Assembly (NCBI GenBank): GCA_964534765.1
Contig: CAZHRJ010000149.1
Location: 1 to 7,018, forward strand
DNA: 7,018 bases
Origin: CAZHRJ01 sp964534765
Lineage (GTDB): Bacteria; Lindowbacteria; 2-12-FULL-62-27
Direction: 5' to 3'
Shown here: positions 1-5,540 of the stretch, piece by piece
How the letters are laid out: each line of letters begins with the position of its first letter
Numbering within the stretch: the stretch's first letter is position 1
Made by a program: the position numbers and the translations under genes
Notes under the pieces: generated by a model
Told to the model about the DNA's origin: nothing
The model's database searches: none
Seen by the model: the letters and a program-made list of their open reading frames with translations, nothing else

Positions 1-127
1 TCTTGTGCCCCATCAGCGCCATGCGCTCGTCAATGTCCACGCCGTTCATGGCGAGATACGATCCGAACGTGTGGCGCAGATCGTGGAAGCGCAGACGGCG
101 CGTGATCCCGAGACGTTTTTTCAGGCA
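1..127 (-). pseudogene. Tyrosine recombinase (phage-type integrase), C-terminal catalytic fragment, runs off left edge
   Basis: The minus strand encodes 42 residues of the catalytic domain of a tyrosine recombinase. The box II motif FHDLRHTFGSYLAMNG contains the HxxR signature (H and R of the active site), and MALMGHK is the start of the following conserved LGH segment. The nucleophilic tyrosine would lie beyond the left edge. Known members cut and rejoin DNA strands for phage or island integration. Upstream of the cysteine codon at 125-127 the frame stays open only to a stop near 205, and that part translates to low-complexity sequence from the G-rich array. The N-terminal domain and the front of the catalytic domain are therefore missing. 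I infer a remnant cut off at the edge of the RAYT element. The family call is secure, but whether the missing part lies elsewhere is unknown. Confidence 0.8.
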
Positions 128-154
128 GGGTAGGGGGGTAGGGGGGACGGAGGG
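128..154 (+). repeat. Left G-rich array, G-quadruplex-type motif
   Basis: Four runs of three or more G are separated by loops TA, TA and ACGGA; the array includes two copies of TAGGGGGG (131-138 and 139-146). It fits the simple four-run G-quadruplex pattern on the plus strand. It lies exactly between the last recognisable integrase codon and the left inverted repeat, and its end overlaps that repeat. Confidence 0.7.
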
Positions 155-166
155 TGCTAGATTGCC
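144..166 (+). repeat. Left terminal inverted repeat of the RAYT element
   Basis: GGGACGGAGG (144-153) and AGATTGCC (159-166) recur in inverted orientation at 1092-1101 and 1079-1086. Over 23 bases, 19 match, and the four mismatches all fall in the middle five positions. This two-block conservation around a variable centre is what is expected for sites recognised by the flanked transposase. Confidence 0.75.
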
Positions 167-176
167 AATTGACAAT
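161..176 (+). repeat. Near-perfect 16-bp palindrome upstream of the transposase gene
   Basis: ATTGCCAATTGACAAT matches its own reverse complement at 14 of 16 positions, with CAATTG at the centre. It starts inside the left inverted repeat and ends 28 bases before the chosen ATG. It could be a cleavage hairpin, an operator for the transposase gene, or chance. It has no counterpart at the right end. Confidence 0.5.
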
Positions 177-204
177 GTGGGGGTTGGTTTGAGTGAATGG
201 ACTC

Positions 205-1074
205 ATGCCGCGGATGGCGAGGATTGATATTGCGGATCATTGGTACCACGCGATCAGTCGAGGACAAAGACGGGAACCGCTTTTTTATTCGGAGGCCGAT
301 CGCCGGGTGTACCTGAAAATGTTGGGCGAGGGGTTCAGGCGTAACAGGGCCTTCCTGGGCGCCTATTGCCTTATGGCGAACCATATCCATCTGCTCGTCT
401 TTCGGCAGTCGACTTCGCTGGGAACGATCTTCCGGCAGATCAATATGGCCTACGCCAACTATTTCAACGAGCGACACGGAAAGACAGGTTATGTATTCCA
501 AGGCCGATTCAAGTCTTTCATTGTTCTGGATGACGTCTATCTGGCGGTTCTGCTGCGTTATATCCACGAAAATCCCGTTATGGCCGGGATCGCAAAATCT
601 GTCCATCGATACCTGTGGTCATCCGACGCATTTTACAGACACGACAGGGGCGCCTCGAACGCCCTTCCGCTTGTTCGCGTGCCCGGGTTTGAGGGACGTG
701 CCGGAAGCCGCTCCTATGAAGAACTCATGGCCGGTGATCCTGCGGATTTGAAACAACTCCCCATCTCCGGTCAGATCATTGGTACAGAACAGGAAATTAA
801 GGAAGTAAACCGGCGGAGCCGGACGCAAAAACAGTGGTTTCGAGAGAACCGGCGGGATAGGGATGCCTTGGGCGTGAGAATAGAATCGCTCTTGAGGCCG
901 CAGGGTCTGAGTTTATCGGAGATAGCGGTACCGTCCCAAAAACGGACGGTCTCAAGAATCCGGAGTCAACTCATGGGGCAACTGTATAAGGAAGGTTATC
1001 CACCGTCTCAGATTGCCAAAGCATTCAAAATGACAGCCACCGCTGTTCTCAGGGCATATGAACGATGCTTTTGA
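205..1074 (+). CDS. REP-associated tyrosine transposase (RAYT), Y1/HUH family
   Basis: A 289-residue Y1-type transposase. In this family a histidine pair binds the metal and one tyrosine attacks single-stranded DNA at palindromic ends. Visible features in order: the N-terminal MPRMARIDIADHWYHAISRG that is typical of RAYTs, the HUH motif in YCLMANHIHLLVF (H60 and H62), GYVFQGRFKS at 95-104, and the catalytic-tyrosine region LRYIHENPVMAG with Y119 the likely nucleophile. The last 60 residues (RIRSQLMGQLYKEGYPPSQI and beyond) resemble a helix-turn-helix, as in other long RAYTs. The frame opens at a GTG at 193, but the ATG at 205 matches the family N-terminus and has GAGTGA upstream. No frameshift is seen and all catalytic residues are present, so it may be functional. 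It runs opposite to the adjacent msrB and overlaps its altered 3' end. Confidence 0.9.
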   Translation: MPRMARIDIADHWYHAISRGQRREPLFYSEADRRVYLKMLGEGFRRNRAFLGAYCLMANHIHLLVFRQSTSLGTIFRQINMAYANYFNERHGKTGYVFQGRFKSFIVLDDVYLAVLLRYIHENPVMAGIAKSVHRYLWSSDAFYRHDRGASNALPLVRVPGFEGRAGSRSYEELMAGDPADLKQLPISGQIIGTEQEIKEVNRRSRTQKQWFRENRRDRDALGVRIESLLRPQGLSLSEIAVPSQKRTVSRIRSQLMGQLYKEGYPPSQIAKAFKMTATAVLRAYERCF

Positions 1075-1623
1075 ATCCGGCAATCTGGAGACCTCCGTCC
1101 CTCTTCCCACTCTTCCCACTCTTCCCATCCCGGCGAAGCCTTCTTTGGCCAGATTCTCCTTCGGGATAAACCGCATCGACGCGGAGTTCATGCAGTATCG
1201 CAGGCCGGTGGGCGCGGGACCGTCGTCGAAGACATGTCCCAAGTGGCTGTTGGCGTGCCGGCTTCGCACTTCGGTGCGGGAGAAGAACAATTTGCGGTCT
1301 TGTTTCTCCACTATGTTTTCCTTGACCAGCGGCCGGGTGAAACTCGGCCAGCCGGTTTTCGAGTCGTACTTGTCTTTTGAGGAAAACAGCGGTTCGCCCG
1401 AAACGACGTCGACGTAAATTCCGTCGCGTTTCTCGTTCCAGTATTCGTTCGAAAACGGCCGCTCGGTCCCATCCTCCTGCGTGACTTCGTATTGGAGGGG
1501 CGTGAGGGTCTTGCGGAGTTCCGTGTTGCCGGGCTTTTTGAAATTTTTCATGTCCAATCCCTCCGATGGCGCCGCCGGGACGGCAATGAAAATCATGGCC
1601 AGAATTCCAACAAATGGCTTCAT
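952..1623 (-). CDS. msrB: Peptide-methionine (R)-S-oxide reductase MsrB, probably exported, with an element-derived C-terminal extension
   Basis: MsrB reduces the R-epimer of methionine sulfoxide in proteins. Residues 1-164 match the family: PLFSSKDKYDSKTGWPSF (substrate pocket W92), RSRHANSHLGHVFDDGP, and the catalytic RYCMNSASMRF with C144. The four zinc-binding cysteines of one MsrB class are absent. The position often holding the resolving cysteine (just before GWPSF) is threonine, so C144 is the only cysteine in the folded domain. The N-terminus MKPFVGILAMIFIAVPAAPS looks like a signal peptide. The start overlaps the preceding gene's stop as ATGA. After residue 164 the normal short ending is replaced by 59 residues read through the RAYT right end (a GRV repeat from the 9-bp array) and antisense to the transposase gene. 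This tail adds cysteines 190, 197 and 201. The enzyme is probably still active, but that is inferred. Confidence 0.88.
   Translation of the reverse strand: MKPFVGILAMIFIAVPAAPSEGLDMKNFKKPGNTELRKTLTPLQYEVTQEDGTERPFSNEYWNEKRDGIYVDVVSGEPLFSSKDKYDSKTGWPSFTRPLVKENIVEKQDRKLFFSRTEVRSRHANSHLGHVFDDGPAPTGLRYCMNSASMRFIPKENLAKEGFAGMGRVGRVGRGTEVSRLPDSKASFICPENSGGCHFECFGNLRRWITFLIQLPHELTPDS
1079..1101 (-). repeat. Right terminal inverted repeat of the RAYT element
   Basis: This is the inverted partner of 144-166. Read on the minus strand it begins GGGACGGAGG and ends AGATTGCC, with 19 of 23 bases identical. It starts 5 bases after the transposase stop codon and is translated as part of the msrB tail on the other strand. 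Confidence 0.75.
1099..1131 (-). repeat. Right short tandem array, G-quadruplex-type motif on the minus strand
   Basis: Three tandem copies of a 9-bp unit, TCTTCCCAC on the plus strand (1102-1110, 1111-1119, and 1120-1128 with one change), lie between two further CCC runs. The minus strand therefore has five GGG runs with loops of 2 to 6 bases. The unit is three codons long, so it adds Gly-Arg-Val repeats to the msrB frame without shifting it. Its position mirrors the array at 128-154, although the unit sequence differs. Confidence 0.75.
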
Positions 1624-2804
1624 CGCAATATGCTTACCCGCTTTTCCTTCTCCGTCAACGCCCACGCCGCGATTTGCATAACATCGTCCCAGGCGCGTGT
1701 CATGTCCGGCGCGCCAATCATATTTTTCCACCCGGCGTTCGGATACCGCCGAACGGCGGCCCAGAGGTCGACCTGCCGGGGCGACAAAAACTTTTCCGGG
1801 TTGATTCCCGCCCCGATCGCCGCGTTGACGCGCGAGGCCTGCGTGGCCGACAGGGGAACAAATTTCAGGGGCGTATGCGAGAGATAATACTTGGGCTCGC
1901 CGTCGGGCCTGACCGCCCCTGCCGAAGAGACCGCGGCACGACCGACGATCACGGAAGCGATGTTGCGCTGGCTGTCGTTTTCGGCGAAGACGCGCAGGGC
2001 GCATCCCTGCGATTTTGCGGCATGGACCAATTTGTCGTAGGGAAGCGTCTTGGGGTTGAACGCTACCTCGACGACCTCATGCCCGCCGGAAAATCCGGGC
2101 CGAGTCGATATGACGCCGGGCAGAGCCCCCAGCCGGCCCTCGCCGGCCCAAAAACACGCCATCGCAAATGTCCCGCGCTCGATCTTGTCCGCTCCGTACT
2201 CATCGGCGAGAAGTTGGAGATACGGCGGGATGGGCCGGTTGAGTTTGCGCAGAGCGGAAGACATGGCCGACAAAAGGCCGCCGGCTGAAAAATCATCGGC
2301 CAGCCTCGGCGCGAGGTCCACGCCTTCGACGGTCACGATTCGCACAACCGGATTGTTCCATGCCGGCTCGCCGAATTTTTGAAGCGTTGCGGCGTCCGCG
2401 CCCCCTCCGTTATTATAGATCGCCACCGGCACAAACAGCGACTCGATCGCTTCGACTACCAACGGATGGCTCAAGACCCGCTGACCGTAGCCAACGCAGG
2501 TAGCGCACCCCGGCACTTCCTGAAACAAAATCAGAATAGGTTTGTTTTCCAAACGCGCGCGGTCCGCGCCGCGTCCGAACCCCCGCGCCCATGACACACG
2601 GCCAAGTTCCCGGCAAGCGTCGGGGACGCCTGCACTTGGGGCGCCGGAGGCGCTGACCCGTGGATGATCCGATCTTGCGGCTGCGGGAATCTGCTCAAAC
2701 AGCGCCATACTCATCGCCACCACCACCATCCTGGGATTAACCCGTGTCGATTTCGTTCTCCTGTCCACTCCATATATACGTCCGCCGCGCCGGGCCGGAT
2801 TCAT
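1620..2804 (-). CDS. VPGUxxT-type thioredoxin-like protein (cysteine form) with a short MsrA-like domain
   Basis: A 394-residue two-part protein. Residues about 85-190 are thioredoxin-like: KPILILFQEVPGCATC carries a CxxC pair (C100, C103). From memory it matches the family named VPGUxxT thioredoxin-like (seleno)protein; here the selenocysteine position is an ordinary TGC cysteine. Residues about 209-290 resemble MsrA: FAMACFWAGEG for GCFWxxE (C217, E222), LPGVISTRPGFSGG, then GHEVVEVAFNP. The usual stretch between the GG and the HxEVV motif is missing, removing about 15 residues and a conserved tyrosine. The remainder (YYLSHTPLKFVPLSATQASR onwards) is conserved-looking but unassigned. The ATG overlaps the anti-sigma stop as ATGA and has no Shine-Dalgarno sequence, so coupling is likely. 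An internal ATG at 2729 precedes a short hydrophobic run (MVVVAMSMALF) that may be a signal peptide. Inferred role: an envelope thiol or methionine-sulfoxide reductase acting with MsrB. Confidence 0.72.
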   Translation of the reverse strand: MNPARRGGRIYGVDRRTKSTRVNPRMVVVAMSMALFEQIPAAARSDHPRVSASGAPSAGVPDACRELGRVSWARGFGRGADRARLENKPILILFQEVPGCATCVGYGQRVLSHPLVVEAIESLFVPVAIYNNGGGADAATLQKFGEPAWNNPVVRIVTVEGVDLAPRLADDFSAGGLLSAMSSALRKLNRPIPPYLQLLADEYGADKIERGTFAMACFWAGEGRLGALPGVISTRPGFSGGHEVVEVAFNPKTLPYDKLVHAAKSQGCALRVFAENDSQRNIASVIVGRAAVSSAGAVRPDGEPKYYLSHTPLKFVPLSATQASRVNAAIGAGINPEKFLSPRQVDLWAAVRRYPNAGWKNMIGAPDMTRAWDDVMQIAAWALTEKEKRVSILR

Positions 2805-3676
2805 GGGCCGGTCGATTTTTTTTGGAGGCTTTGGAGGACGGCGATGTCGGAGTCGGTGTGGTCGCGCATGATGGCCGGAACGAATTCGCGCCGGCCTGCC
2901 CGGTCAACAATTTCCATGGCGGCGTGGTGGGTTGCCTCCATCGCCTGTTCCTTGCCGCCGGATGAAACGAGGATGCGGCCGCTGCAGATGCAGACGTACG
3001 TTTGATCCGCCGAATCTATTTCCACGAAAAAGGTCGTGCCGAGGGCGGCGATCCGGCCCTGCGGGGTTTCGACGGAGAACGGCTCACCGGGCCGGACAAA
3101 GCTCAGGAGGCGGCCTTCGGAAAGACGCAGGACGCGGTCTTGTGGAGCCGCGGATTTGGGCATAACAGCTCGCGCGCGGCCCATGAGGTAAATGTCCGCC
3201 GCGCCGCCGGCAAGACGCGCGATCGCTTCGGATTGATCTCCTGTGGAGACCGATTGCGCCGGCCGGACAGCCTGCCCCGCCCCGGCGGTCCGGCCGTTGA
3301 CGAGAACTTCGCCTCCGGCCAGCGCGATCTGCGCCACCGGCGCGGTTTCCTGCGCACGCCACGCCCAAATGCCGATGGACACAAGCACGGACGCCGCCGC
3401 AAGATACGCCCAATAGGGTGCTCGCGGGCGGCGTGCCCGGCCAATCCCGAGTCCGGCGAACAGGCGGGATTTCAGTTCCGGCGGCGGCTCCGTCGACCGC
3501 AGCGTTCGCGACAGGTCCGACGCCGTTTCCATCATCCTGGGAAGCATCTCTCCACACTGGCCGCACCCCCCCGCCAGATGCGCCTCCAGGTCCCGCAAGT
3601 CACCTCCATCGAGCACACCCAGCGCGTAGGCGGCCAGAAGCTCTTCGTAATTCTCGTGAGCCATCCTGTTGGTCAT
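2801..3676 (-). CDS. Membrane anti-sigma factor with FecR-like periplasmic domain
   Basis: A 291-residue protein expected to bind and inhibit the sigma factor encoded just upstream. Residues 1-60 form a zinc-binding anti-sigma-like domain with EAHLAGGCGQC (H33, C38, C41), the arrangement seen in RskA-like anti-sigma factors. One membrane segment follows at about 88-106 (YWAYLAAASVLVSIGIWAW). The outer part is FecR-like, with FSVETPQGRIAALGTTFFVE at about 200-219. Beyond it lies YVCICSGRI (C229, C231) followed by ATHHAA (H250, H251), which could bind metal or sense redox state; this is speculation. The frame is open upstream to 4045, but the ATG at 3676 fits the family N-terminus, overlaps the sigma stop as ATGA, and has AGGAGA four bases before it. 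Its own stop overlaps the next ATG. A run of eight A residues lies 13 bases before the stop. Confidence 0.88.
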   Translation of the reverse strand: MTNRMAHENYEELLAAYALGVLDGGDLRDLEAHLAGGCGQCGEMLPRMMETASDLSRTLRSTEPPPELKSRLFAGLGIGRARRPRAPYWAYLAAASVLVSIGIWAWRAQETAPVAQIALAGGEVLVNGRTAGAGQAVRPAQSVSTGDQSEAIARLAGGAADIYLMGRARAVMPKSAAPQDRVLRLSEGRLLSFVRPGEPFSVETPQGRIAALGTTFFVEIDSADQTYVCICSGRILVSSGGKEQAMEATHHAAMEIVDRAGRREFVPAIMRDHTDSDIAVLQSLQKKSTGP

Positions 3677-4320
3677 GGCGTCTCCTTTATATATATGGAG
3701 AGGAGGTCGTGGAGTTTGAGGAGAGCAAGGCGCATGCGGGTCTTGATCGTTCCGAGCGGCGTGTTCGTCCGCGCCGCGATTTCGGATTGCGACAGGCCGT
3801 GATAGTAGGCGAGGTCCACGACATGGCGCTGTTCCGCGGAAAGCGCATGGAGCGCATCGCTCACGCGGGCGCGCGCCTCTTTGGCCGCCGCCTGTTCCAA
3901 GGGCGTTGGATCGGAACCGGCCAACGCTTCCGTTGAATCGTGCCGCTTGTCGGCCGAAGCGTCGGGGGGCATTTCGTGCGCCAGCCTCCGGGCGTGGCTT
4001 CTCAACCGGTCCACAGCGCGCACGCGCGCGAGCCAGCACAGCCACGCGCGAACGCCGCCGCGCGAAGCGTCGTATTGGCCGGCATTTTGCCAGATATGCG
4101 CGAACACGTCCTGAAGCACATCGCGGGCGTCCTCCCCATTTTTTAAAAGCGAGCGGGCTATCGAGAACACGACCGGCGCGTGCCGGTCGTAGAGTTCCGA
4201 AAACGCGGCCCTGTCCTTATGCCGCGCGACGCGCTCCATGAGCGCCGGGTCCTGCGCGACGCCGCTTTCCCCCGTATTCAATATACGAACGGCCGGTGTC
4301 GATGGTTTCATGTCACTCAT
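3673..4320 (-). CDS. ECF-type sigma-70 family RNA polymerase sigma factor (SigK-like)
   Basis: A 215-residue alternative sigma factor that directs RNA polymerase to stress promoters. Region 2 covers about 37-110, with AFSELYDRHAPVVFSIARSL, the DARDVLQDVFAHIWQ core-binding helix, and the RAWLCWLARVRAVDRLR helix that contacts the -10 element. Region 4 covers about 150-205, with LSAEQRHVVDLAYYHGLSQS, EIAARTNTPLGTIKTRMRLA as the helix-turn-helix, and LLKLHDLLS. It is followed by an anti-sigma gene with a 4-base overlap, the standard arrangement for ECF pairs. Two starts are close together (4320 and 4311) and neither has a strong ribosome site; the longer was kept. The length is ordinary for the RskA-partnered class. 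The operon suggests envelope oxidation as its signal, by inference from the downstream reductases. Confidence 0.92.
   Translation of the reverse strand: MSDMKPSTPAVRILNTGESGVAQDPALMERVARHKDRAAFSELYDRHAPVVFSIARSLLKNGEDARDVLQDVFAHIWQNAGQYDASRGGVRAWLCWLARVRAVDRLRSHARRLAHEMPPDASADKRHDSTEALAGSDPTPLEQAAAKEARARVSDALHALSAEQRHVVDLAYYHGLSQSEIAARTNTPLGTIKTRMRLALLKLHDLLSIYIKETP
3681..3686 (-). promoter_or_regulatory. Ribosome binding site of the anti-sigma gene
   Basis: AGGAGA on the minus strand, four bases before the ATG at 3676 and inside the last codons of the sigma gene. It decides the anti-sigma start against the much longer open frame, and gives this gene its own initiation in addition to coupling. 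Confidence 0.7.
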
Positions 4321-4331
4321 TGCGTAAATTT

Positions 4332-4360
4332 TTCATACCATCTTTTACAGGATGGGTGAA
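4332..4360 (-). promoter_or_regulatory. Possible sigma-70-like promoter for the four-gene operon
   Basis: On the minus strand TTCACC (4355-4360) and TATGAA (4332-4337) are separated by 17 bases, each matching four of six consensus positions. A small inverted repeat, CCATC/GATGG (4338-4355), lies between them and could be an operator. The predicted start would leave a very short leader before the ATG at 4320. I could not recognise an ECF-type autoregulatory promoter. Confidence 0.3.
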
Positions 4361-4382
4361 TGTACTGAACGCCGACTACGGA

Positions 4383-4874
4383 CTACTTCCTTTTGAGGTA
4401 GGTTATGGGATTTTGCGGTAAGCCGTTTCTACGCTGGCGAATTTTCAAAATAGGCTTTGCAACCTCTACTTCTGTTGTCAAAGTAGATACCGGTTCTGAT
4501 CCGGCTTTGATCTCGGCCTCCAGACCGTGCATGACCGAATTGATCTTGCCGATGGCGGCGTTCCCCCAGTTCATCTCCTGGCCGAAGTACCGTGCCGCCG
4601 TGGGATGAAGCTTCTGCTCCCGGAGGTAGTCCGCCGAGTGAACGAGCATGCCGCCGGAGCCGCACGTCGGATCGTAGATGATGTCGCCCGATTGCGGTTC
4701 GAGCATGCGAACAAGCGCGTCGACAACCTCGGGCGGCGTGAAGAACTCTCCGGCCTTGGCGCCGGCGTCATCGGCGAACTGTTTGATCAGATACTCGTAG
4801 GCGCGGCCGAGGCCGTCCGGCGGAACGCTCTTGTTGGAAGGGTCGTGCTCCACTGCTGTCCGGTTTAAGACCAT
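4383..4874 (-). pseudogene. Fragment of type I restriction-modification methyltransferase subunit (HsdM-like)
   Basis: The open frame of 163 residues covers only the middle of an N6-adenine methyltransferase. GLGRAYEYLIKQFADDAG and AGEFFTPPEVVDALVRML are typical HsdM sequence. IYDPTCGSGGMLVHSADYL (about 66-84) is the S-adenosylmethionine-binding motif I, and FGQEMNWGNAAIGKINSVMH follows as in the family. The catalytic NPPF/Y motif and the whole C-terminal half are missing, as is the N-terminal HsdM domain; intact proteins are around 500 residues. After about residue 125 the sequence no longer looks like HsdM. The fragment is therefore unlikely to methylate DNA. Its 5' end lies close to the left end of the IS4-family remnant, which may have cut it. 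No specificity or restriction subunit is present. Confidence 0.82.
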
Positions 4875-4956
4875 AAGAAAAGCCTAATCCCCGTCCATCT
4901 GGTAAAAGGGTTTTGTTGAGAAACCAAATCCCAGAGGGAAAAAGGAGATCAGGCTC
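4875..4956 (+). other. Leader and probable left end of the IS4-family remnant
   Basis: This gap between the hsdM fragment and the transposase gene has no coding potential. It holds a good ribosome site, AGGAG at 4943-4947, nine bases before the ATG at 4957. The IS end should lie here, but its partner repeat at the other end is lost, so I cannot place it exactly. Confidence 0.4.
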
Positions 4957-5538
4957 ATGGCTTATACCCGTAGCATCTTCTCACAGCTTCTACAATGGAT
5001 TCCGAGACTTGAATTTCAAAAAGCCGTAAACGCCCATCAAGGAGACTACCGCGTCCGAAAATTGCGGACGTGGAGCCAATTCGTCGCGCTGCTTTTCGGG
5101 CAGTTGACCGGTCACCATTCGTTGCGTCCTATTGAAGCCGGAATGCGAAGCGCCCGACAGTCTTTTTATCATCTTGGCATCGACCCTGATATTCGACGGT
5201 CGACTCTGGCCGATGCCAATGACCGGCGCGATCCGGAGATTTTTCGGGATGTGTTTTATCGGCTGTTGCCCAAGGTCCGGCGCGCCGCGCCCAAACATCG
5301 GTTTCGATTTCACGGCATTCTGGAAGCTTTCGATTCGACGACCATCTCGCTGTGCCTGGAACTGTCCCCGTGGGCGCGATTCCATCACGGCAAAGGCGCC
5401 GTGAAATTGCACACGGCATTGGATTTGGCCGGAAATCTTCCAAATGACCAGTGTCCGAGGGATGCGCTATGAAGGGAGGCTCCGACGGATTTTTTTTACG
5501 ATTCCTCAACCGGATACCATCTCGTTTTCCTGACCAAC
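4957..5538 (+). pseudogene. IS4-family transposase (DUF4372 N-terminal type), internally deleted and frameshifted
   Basis: Residues 1-162 are a clear IS4-family N-terminus: FSQLLQWIPRLEF, WSQFVALLFGQLTGHHSLR and STLADANDRRDPEIF. They continue to LEAFDSTTISLCLELSPWAR, which carries the first catalytic aspartate (D126), and KGAVKLHTALDLAGNLP. The frame then ends after nine unrelated residues at 5472. A later piece of the same protein follows directly: YEGRLRRIFF in the +1 frame (from 5468), then YDSSTGYHLVFLTN (5497-5538) back in the original frame. The switch occurs at a run of eight T (5490-5497), where nine would keep the frame. The second catalytic aspartate region between these pieces is deleted, and the C-terminal part with the final glutamate is absent. 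The gene is dead. Confidence 0.85.
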
Positions 5539-5540
5539 CG

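Larger units (their letters stand above)
128..1131 (+). mobile_element. RAYT (REP-associated tyrosine transposase) element with inverted terminal repeats and mirrored G-rich arrays
   Basis: A single transposase gene is bounded by 23-bp imperfect inverted repeats (144-166 and 1079-1101, 19 of 23 matching). Immediately outside lie short tandem arrays that are G-rich on the plus strand at the left and on the minus strand at the right. The neighbours on both sides are broken: an integrase lacking its N-terminus on the left, and msrB with an altered 3' end on the right. This supports an inserted unit, although the exact outer ends are inferred from where neighbour homology stops. RAYTs are known as domesticated IS200/IS605-like HUH enzymes that act on REP palindromes, so this could be the resident REP-generating locus rather than an active insertion sequence. 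Confidence 0.65.

Noticed and set aside
1102..1128. Three 9-bp direct repeats as a possible CRISPR array or iteron set
   Set aside because: The units are far too short and have no spacers. They are a simple tandem array at the edge of the RAYT element.
1624..2004. Upstream extension of the msrB open frame to 2004
   Set aside because: It lies inside the thioredoxin/MsrA-like gene in another frame, and its sequence is arginine-rich shadow translation. The ATG at 1623 has the family N-terminus and the ATGA overlap.
2505..2507. Possible selenocysteine in the VPGUxxT motif
   Set aside because: The codon at this position is TGC, an ordinary cysteine, and there is no in-frame TGA.
2768..3710. Similar TATATATGGAG-type strings near 2770 (minus) and 3690 (plus)
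   Set aside because: They are short, lie on opposite strands and have no consistent position relative to gene starts, so resemblance is probably chance.
3002..3802. Long plus-strand open frame opposite the anti-sigma gene
   Set aside because: It is an antisense shadow in a GC-rich gene, with arginine- and proline-rich low-quality sequence and no family resemblance.
3677..4045. Upstream extension of the anti-sigma open frame to 4045
   Set aside because: It is antisense-like shadow inside the sigma gene. The start at 3676 has a ribosome site, the ATGA overlap and the proper domain start.
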